From Staphylotrichum longicolle (Eukaryota > Ascomycota > Sordariomycetes > Sordariales > Chaetomiaceae): DNA of 64,000 nucleotides. Position numbers and translations under genes: made by a program. The notes under the pieces were generated by a model. It did no database searches and was not told the origin of the DNA. It saw only the letters and a list, made by a program, of their open reading frames with translations. Where the stretch lies: NCBI GenBank assembly GCA_019096155.1, contig JAHCVI010000002.1, forward strand, positions 186,001 through 250,000, read 5' to 3'. Positions 57,102 to 64,000 of this stretch are shown one piece after another (within the stretch, counting starts at the first letter, position 1; each line of letters opens with the position of its first letter).

Positions 57102-59478
57102 TCGCCTTGCCAATCTGGGTACGATACGAGTTGTTCTTGTTTTCCTTCTTGTATACATTTTTTTTTGGTCTCCCTTTCGAAGCAATCGTTACACATGGAG
57201 CCGCGTCCGCATAATTGGGCTAGTGGGGTTAATCGAAATATTATCGGGGCATTTTCAAAAGCTGTTTTGGAGACAATACACACGAGAGGAGGACTATTTG
57301 TTGTATGTGGTCTTTGACCGTTTTCTCTTGGCTATTCTTGGTATTTCTCTCACGTTTTGGATATCCTCCTTCTTCCCATCTTCTCTTCCACGCACAGTTT
57401 GGGTCGCTGAAGGTTGTGCCAGTTGTTGGGTGCTGGGGCTTGAGCACTGATGATACCATGGGGAGGTCATTGCAGCTGGGTGAAACAGAAATACACGTTG
57501 TTGGATATGCGAACAGACCAACTATCCTTGCTCTTCTCTGGGACCTTCAACCGGCAACTTCATCCACGATCTCAAAGTCTCCATTCGTCGTTCCATAACC
57601 CGTCTCAGGCCGCACTGCGGCACCACGACATCTCAGAGGGCAAAAACTTCGTCCACCTGCAACGGCCAGGCCGAGAGACTCGGCTGGCGCGCATCAGAGG
57701 GCAGAGGCAACGACGTAGCAAGGGGCTGTGCAGCTCGAGTTTACCCGATAAGATATGGGGTTACACCTAGTCGCTGAGAGACGGCCTGCCTCGCGGGGGT
57801 TGCATGGAACCATTGAGGCAAGCCAGAAGGGGAGCAACGAGTGAAGGCGCGCGCCGACGATCCCGACGGCACACAGGGCCAAACGGCCCGGCAAAAGGCG
57901 GGTTTGGCGTGCTGATTGTTGCACGGCATTGGCGGGCTGCTGACTGGATTCTGAGTTGTGAGTTGTGACATGTCAGAGTCAGCATTTCGCACATTCCAGA
58001 CCGCTTCCAGCCTGGGCGGGTGCCGGCAGACGGGGTCTGCCTCTTCCTGTTGGCTTGATTGGGAGAGGGGGGAAATCTGAAGCTGCACAGGGCCAAGTGG
58101 CTGTGCTGTCTTGGAAACAGGTGTGCTTGGGAGGGTTCTACCACGCTTTACTGAGTGTGACTGGGGGTCACTTCATCCTGCCCAGACAGAGTCCCAAGGG
58201 CGGTGTTTGCAGTCGACAAGGGGATAGCAGTCGCTGCTCATACGGGTGGGATCTGAAACATGTCCACCAGGCTACCATACATCGTATATTCCCTCAAGTG
58301 AGCAAGCATGGCGTCTGTCTGTGCATGTGCGTAGGCGGCGCAGGGATGGCTCCCGCGCCCCAAACTGTTCGGAAGTTTGGCTGCAAGATAATCGCTGCAC
58401 ACGGCACCACGCAGAGGAAGACGGTGCCAAGTCAGAGCATTCCACGCCGGGTGTGGGGTTGAGCTCCTGTGGTAGCAGTCGTTTTGTTTTGATACACGCA
58501 CCTACATCTCGCTATCAGTCAACGCTTCTCGTTTGCTGATCGATGGACAGGAAGGGTGTGCGGTTCTTCTGGGCCTGAGTCGAGCAGCGGGTGAGAAGAC
58601 ATGGCACCGATTTCATCGGGTTTGTTGGCAGCGCCGATTTGCTTGAGACATGATTGGCTCAACGAACCTGCATCTGGAGATCGGATGCGCTCGAGCAGCG
58701 GCACAGGACGTTGTCGGTTGGAGTGTCAACGAGACGAATCGGTGATGCATGCTGCAGAGGATGAGGTGACAGGCTTGGGATTGGCTCAGGGTGCCTGTCT
58801 TGGAGGGGTACAGGACAGTACAGGCCAATACAGTGGGTTTGCACAGTGTCTTCAAAGCCTTCCTTGCAGACGGGATGCCGAATTACAGCAACGTTCTGGA
58901 TGTGCAGTAGCCCGGCTTGCTTCTATCCAACCTGGACCGTTTTCGAAGATAGGCCATCGGATGCATGCAAGAGAAGCTTCCATTCCACCACCATCACTGC
59001 GCCCCCACTCTCAGATTGAAGCGCTTCCCCCACAGTGAAAGTACCCCGCAGCCCGCAGCCCGCAGCCCGCTGAACGAACAAACCATCTCGGCACACTTGA
59101 CCAACAGCACACACTCGTTGCTGCCTTGCATAACTAGTTGAAGCGGTCAACGAGGGTTGGCCGTGTCGAGCTGCTGCAGCCCATTATTGAGATCAAATCG
59201 ACAAGGCTGCGTCTCCCTGTGGCTCTGGATCGGCCCCCACAGCTGACGGCGATCTTGGTGTTTGTCAAGCCCGAATCGATCTGCACCATGCAGAGAAGAG
59301 CACGCCACACAGAGCAGCCGCCGAGGTGCTAAGGGGCGGTTATCGTGATTTGGTTGGAAAAATCACACTCTCTCGACACCATCCACATCGTCTGTCTGCG
59401 GCCGGACAAGAGGGCGGCAACGCCACCCCTCGGGAAGGAAGGGGTTTCCTTTAGAAACACATCAGTCGTCTCATCAAG
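57102..59478. other. Intergenic, no supportable gene
   Basis: 2.4 kb. It contains a short tandem repeat (cccgcag units) at 59,045-59,070. Open frames up to 165 codons have no motif. The right end is the ATG5 promoter. Confidence 0.45.
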
Positions 59479-60586
59479 ATGGCCTCACCATCGGCATCCC
59501 CCACGGGCCCATCCGCTCCCGGTGCCCGGTCCGATCGTCGCCGGGGCAGCACCACTCCCGGCGCCCCCGATCGCCCGGACGCCACTACCATCACTACACC
59601 GCTCCCCCAGACTCTCTGGAACCTGCAGGTGCCCCTGTTCATCACCCACGCATCGCGGTCCGCCTGCCCCTTTATCGTATCGGTCCCGCGCTTCAGCTAT
59701 CTCGCCTTGTTGCTGCCCCGCCTGACCGCCTACTACGGCGTGCCCTGCTCGAGCTTCCACCACGAGGAGATCCAGCTGCGCAACCTGGCCGTCGGCCTGC
59801 TCGTCGACCTGTACCAGCCCTCCACCCTGCCGTGGCGCCTCGTGGTCGGCGACGGCCCGGAGTGGGACATTGCCGACACCTTTACCAACTCGGCCAAGGA
59901 GGCCGACTTTGTCCGGAACGGAAATGCAAAGCAGATCATGAGCCTGTCCAAAGAGCACAGCACCGCACTGTGGAACGCCGTCCAGGACAGTAAGTGCCCG
60001 AACCCCTTCGACCCCCACCCCCTAGTTCCACACCCCTCCCAGTGTCTGGGACCATGGGAAGAACGGGCGTGTTGTAGTTTTGTATGTTGACATGTAACCC
60101 CCAGACGACTACGTCTCGTTCAGCAAGATCAACAACCGCTTGCTCAACACGCCCACCCCGCTGAAAAACGTTCCCATCCGCCTCTACATCCCCTCCTCAC
60201 CCCACGACACAAACGACACAACCCCGGGCTCGTTCAAGGTAGTCCAGACCTTGGTGCCCCCACGATTACCCAACAGTGAGTTCCTCATCCCCCTTCCCCT
60301 CCCCCCCCGGCCCTCTCCCAATTCTTATGCTCCTTGACTACCCTCCCGAGGGGACCCTTGAAAAATAGCTGACTGTGAACTCTTCCGTCGTACAAGGACG
60401 CCGCAAAACCCTCGGCGTCGCCCTCAAGACCATCCTCCCAACCCTCTTCCCCAGCAGCCGGGATCCCATCCTGGCGAATGTGATACTCCATGCGGGCCTG
60501 TGCCCTTCAGGGCGCCGCTCGAGGAGCTGATGCGCGACGCGGCGTATCCAGATGGGTGGTTATGCCTCTGTGTGGTTTTGTTATAG
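59479..60586 (+). CDS. ATG5: Autophagy protein ATG5, frame broken in last exon
   Basis: Three exons (59479-59989, 60105-60275, 60397-60586). The N-terminus has a Ser/Pro-rich extension, then the Atg5 core: TLWNLQVPLFITHASR, then FSYLALLLPRL, then WRLVVGDGPEWDIADTFTNS, then FVRNGNAKQIMSLSKEHS, LWNAVQDNDYVSFSKINNRL, PIRLYIP, and RRKTLGVALKTILPTLFP. The expected ending APLEELMRDAAYPDGWLCLC is present but one frame over. The shift lies near 60,490-60,500, just after VILHA. Exon lengths sum to one base short of a multiple of three. Read literally, the protein ends early at about 60,531. Atg5 is conjugated to Atg12 and, with Atg16, promotes Atg8 lipidation on the growing autophagosome. Confidence 0.9.
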
Positions 60587-61257
60587 ATACCCAGTTCACG
60601 TCGTCGAGGAGGGATTTTTGTCGAGAGGCCAGGTGCGGTGGCCATGTCCAAGAGGTATTTCGGTTTTGGAAACATGTACTGTACACCAAGACAAGGAAAG
60701 AGGCATGTGATTCAAACGACCCGGCAGACCTTGGTTTTCCTGCCCGTGATGTATTTCCGTATCCCCCAACACCCAGCAGGCGTCTTCTACCAGCCTCCAA
60801 CCCATCGTGTATGTATCGCCAATGTCTACTTCCTGAACGTACATGACCCCACGCTCCCACCGTTTCTCCAAACATACATCTTCCCTCCTTCCATCCAAAC
60901 AGAAACGGAGCATCCTGCAGCTCTCAAACGCCTTTCGCGCCTCGGCACCCACATGCCAGCACCGAAAAGTATTGCATGTATTAGAAATAATAAGGAGGGG
61001 CTTGCTCCCCGAGAGCAGGAGGCGTTGTCGAAGAAGCCGATGGCTGACCAACTAGCCAATGCAATGGCAGGAAAAGCCGGGGGTGATGAGTATTTTCAAA
61101 CACAACCAGTAGTAGAACAGGTCCTCCACGCCAAGTCTTAACCCCAGACGATTACTAGTCAAACATATCAGACGAGCCTCCCCCAAATGTGACCGAGGCA
61201 TGTTCGCACATAGTGGTATCTCCGCCGCTGCCATATCGAAACAAGGCCATGCAAATG
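60587..61257. other. Convergent intergenic region
   Basis: Between the 3' ends of ATG5 (+) and the transcription factor gene (-). Presumably 3'UTRs. I see no other feature. Confidence 0.5.
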
Positions 61258-64000
61258 CTACGAAACCGATCCGTGGTAACCATGAATAAAGGAAACAAAA
61301 AAGAGGCAAAGACATGTAACCTGTCCGCAGTGTGTTGATGTGTGCCGGAAAGGAACGCATGTGTTCGTTGATGGGCGAGATAAGGAGGTAGTTGATTGGA
61401 TAGGTAGAGGTGACGAAAGCCGCAACTCCAAAAAAACGCAAAAAAACGCAGTCGACAAGGAAAGCTTAGGGTTCGTCCTGATTTCGCCAAGTGGGGATCT
61501 CATCAAAGGGCGGCTGGTGGTGTTGCTCGGAGGCAGCATGGCAGGGTGTGCCCCATAAGGCTGCTCAGAGGACGGTATCAGCCCCTGTGCCACGCCAGGC
61601 ATCACGGCCGGAAGCGGCGATGCCAAAGGTGGAGACATGGTCATCATCCCACTGTTGACGTGGTTGACTGGCGAGTGCAAGCCGGGCGCGATCGCAGGTC
61701 CAGGTGGGAGAGACACCATGTGCGGGACGGGCGGCGGCCCGCCACTCGTCGAACTGGAAAAGCTCGAACCCGCTGCGTGGTCCGCCGTGTCGCCATTGTT
61801 TGACTTTCCCCAGGTCCGACGTTCTAGGTCTTCCAAGATGCGTAAATCGATATGCAGCGCGCTTGTCGGGTACGCAATGGTCCTGAAGAACGAGATGGTC
61901 TTGGTGAAGAGCTCCCTGAGGAGGCGCTCGTCGACACAGTGCTGGAGTGTTGGATCTCGAAACACAGCCGAGAGCGTGAGCAGATTGCCCCATTGGCTAC
62001 AGGTCACCAGGTTAGAATGAATCGTCTCGCGCTAAAACCTAAAGGGGGAGAGTGGTGACTCCTTACGCGTGAGATGTCCCGAATACGTTGGTGATGATGA
62101 ACCGCTTCTCCTTGAGTCCGTGAAATGCCCGCGTGCTCTCAATCAGGGCCCTGACGCCCTTCTTGGCATACTCTACCATCTCCGGAGGAACGCCATCCGG
62201 GCCAATGACGGGCACCGTGACGTCGGAGCGGAAGTCGGATGGGGGCATCGGCGAGCCGTCCCCTACCTTTTTTTGGAAGTTAAGCTCAAGAATTTGGCGC
62301 ACAAACGGTCGGTAGGTGATGACCTGCGCCCCCCAGTATTTCGCACGAAGTCGAGCTGACAAGATGTCCCCCGCTGGGGGATCTGACTCCTCGAACTCGA
62401 ACTCAGGCGGCACGAAGCGCATGTCGAGCGAGTTCTGAATATACTCGATGATGTTGCCGCCAGGCGCCCCAGCTGTGGCCTGAAGGGGTTGCGGTTTGTC
62501 GGGGTTGTAGAGCATGCCATGGATCTGGTTCAAGCTCTTGCGCAGATACAGCTGGGCAAGGTAGCTCCGAAGCACCCGCCCGTTGAAACCGGCCTCTTCG
62601 GCCAGATTGATATTGGGATACGGCATCATGTCTTCGTAAGCCAGTATGTGCGACTGGGGCAGTGGCAGCTCGGCAATTATGTCACTGTCGGCGAGCCACA
62701 TTAGGAGCAAGCTCTTAGAGCACGTTGTGCGAAGAGTTCAACAGGGGAATCTCACCTTTCGAGTTGCAAGCAGGTCCAGTAAGCGAAGACGAGCTGGTTA
62801 TCAGATTTCTCCGTCACTGCGTTCTGGTCCAGGTGCATGGCCTCGTGCAACTTCCTGAACCGGTCCAGGCTCCTATTGCGCCAATGTCAGCAAGGAGCGC
62901 GTGCAAAAAACAAGAGGAAATGTGTTAACTTACGGTCTCATCTTGACCTGTATCGCGTAGCCGGCCTCCTTGATGTAGGCGTAACTCTCCAAGACCCTTC
63001 CGAGCTGTCCGTGATACAGTCCAGCCAAGAGGTACGCATAGATATGCCGTAGGCTGGTCCCAGCCAGCTGACCTCCAAGAATATCAGTGGCATAGGCAAA
63101 ATAATCCAGCCCTGGAATCACATCCATGTTCCGTCGGAGCGAAGTCCCTCCCTTCAGGGATGGCCCTCCGCCCTGAAATGAGGGTCGCCTGCTGTTCCCC
63201 CCCGGGCGCTCGGCACCCTCCTTGGGTGAAGCAAGACCAGCCGGGTGCGAGTGAGATGGAAAGGAAGGGGAGGAGCCCTGGATAGGTGATGCCGGGTACC
63301 CGTTCCGAGCCAAGGGGGAGGCGTGAGTGGGCTCGCTAACAGGCACCACATCCGGTATCCTTTCCTTGTGCAGGCAAATCTTTCCAAGCGCAAGCACCAA
63401 CAGGACGAGGGCGTTATTGATGGACCGCTGAAAGACGGGTTTGGAGGACTTGGGCGACACCGGAGGCAAGTCGGCACCATCTGGCGCGGGAGATCGTTTC
63501 CTCTTGGATCCCGTTTCAGACTGCGATGAGGGAGTGGTGGCCACAAACTTGGCGATGCCGGTATTCCCTGCGCTCCGAGGCTGCCTGCTCATGGTCTGTT
63601 GGATAGTGTCCAGAAACAACTTCACCATGGCGTTCAGCTCGACCGGTATGATGAGCGGATGCATGTTCTGAATGTTGTCCTGAAAACTCTTGACATACTT
63701 CCAAACGAGGCCCTCGCTGAAGTCTGGCGTCTGCAGTCCAATGACGGGCTTGCCGTCGATCGGGCCAGGCGACCCGCTGATACCACCCCAGCAATCGGCC
63801 GGTGAGGGGGCGCCGGCATCTGAGACATCGTCTTGGATCATCTCCATCGCACCGGCGTCGCGAAGAGCCTCCTTGTCGGCTTTGTCAACGCGGAGGCTAC
63901 TCTCCAGCCCTTCCCCGCGACCCCAGATCCGGAGAAGACCCCGGCGCTCCTCTTGGCGAATCGGAAACTCATCCACGTACTTGACATTCTCGGCTTCCAA
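61258..64000 (-). CDS. Fungal-specific transcription factor (5' end beyond window)
   Basis: Four exons on minus are visible: from beyond 64000 to 62934, then 62872-62756, 62684-62067 and 61996-61258. All join in phase. The visible part has the middle-homology region of fungal Zn2Cys6 regulators: WKYVKSFQDNIQNMHPLIIP, FQRSINNALVLLVLALGKIC, DYFAYATDILGGQLAGTSLR, YAYLLAGLYHGQLGRVLESY, VFAYWTCLQLESDIIAELPL and the RAKYWGAQVITYRPFVRQIL motif. The Zn2Cys6 DNA-binding domain would lie upstream, outside the window. The C-terminus is Pro/Gly/Ser-rich. The last 60 residues before the stop at 61,258 look like read-through of a missed intron or frame change after SPLGEIRTNPK. The target genes are unknown. 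Confidence 0.82.

Overview
The window reads as nuclear DNA of a filamentous ascomycete, most likely a sordariomycete. The genes are split by short introns (about 50-130 bp) with GT-AG ends and CTAAC/CTGAC-like branch sites. The protein content is typical of these fungi: SulP sulfate permease, ORM/ORMDL protein, ATG5, an Air-type zinc-knuckle protein, a fungal-specific transcription factor and an AsaB/CmcJ-type oxidoreductase. The transposon copies at the left end carry dense CpA-to-TpA changes, the signature of repeat-induced point mutation (RIP). The class-level placement is inference from protein style and RIP.

Layout. (i) Bases 1 to about 16,015 are a transposon graveyard. Several copies of one Tad-like non-LTR retrotransposon are nested in each other. 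One near-complete copy lies on the minus strand (about 6,898-12,190), with ORF1 open and ORF2 broken. Several plus-strand copies are cut up, truncated or heavily RIPped. A degenerate Ty3/gypsy-like LTR element with a readable gag lies at about 12,191-15,709. (ii) Bases 17,493-27,500 hold a secreted choice-of-anchor-B-type beta-propeller protein (+), an AsaB/CmcJ-family oxidoreductase (-), an LAT/Mup1-like amino-acid permease (-), an unrecognised acidic-tailed protein (-) and a mucin-like single-pass membrane protein (-). (iii) Bases 29,361-33,558 hold a sulfate permease, a glutathione S-transferase and a cupin protein, all on +. (iv) Bases 34,317-45,656 hold an unrecognised coiled-coil/proline-rich gene with an in-frame stop, an F-box protein and an Air1/2-like zinc-knuckle protein, all on -. 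(v) Bases 47,197-60,586 hold ORM1, a secreted Lys/Gly - Glu/Gly - His/Gly repeat protein, a 1,379-residue low-complexity protein and ATG5, all on +. (vi) The right end holds most of a fungal-specific transcription factor (-), running off the window.

The genes look like independent housekeeping, nutrient and surface genes, not one pathway. The AsaB-like oxidoreductase next to an amino-acid permease is the only pairing that hints at secondary metabolism, and no synthase is present. Three otherwise good genes (cupin, the repeat protein, ATG5) contain apparent single-base deletions, four in all and all in the same direction. That pattern suggests sequence or assembly error more than pseudogenes.
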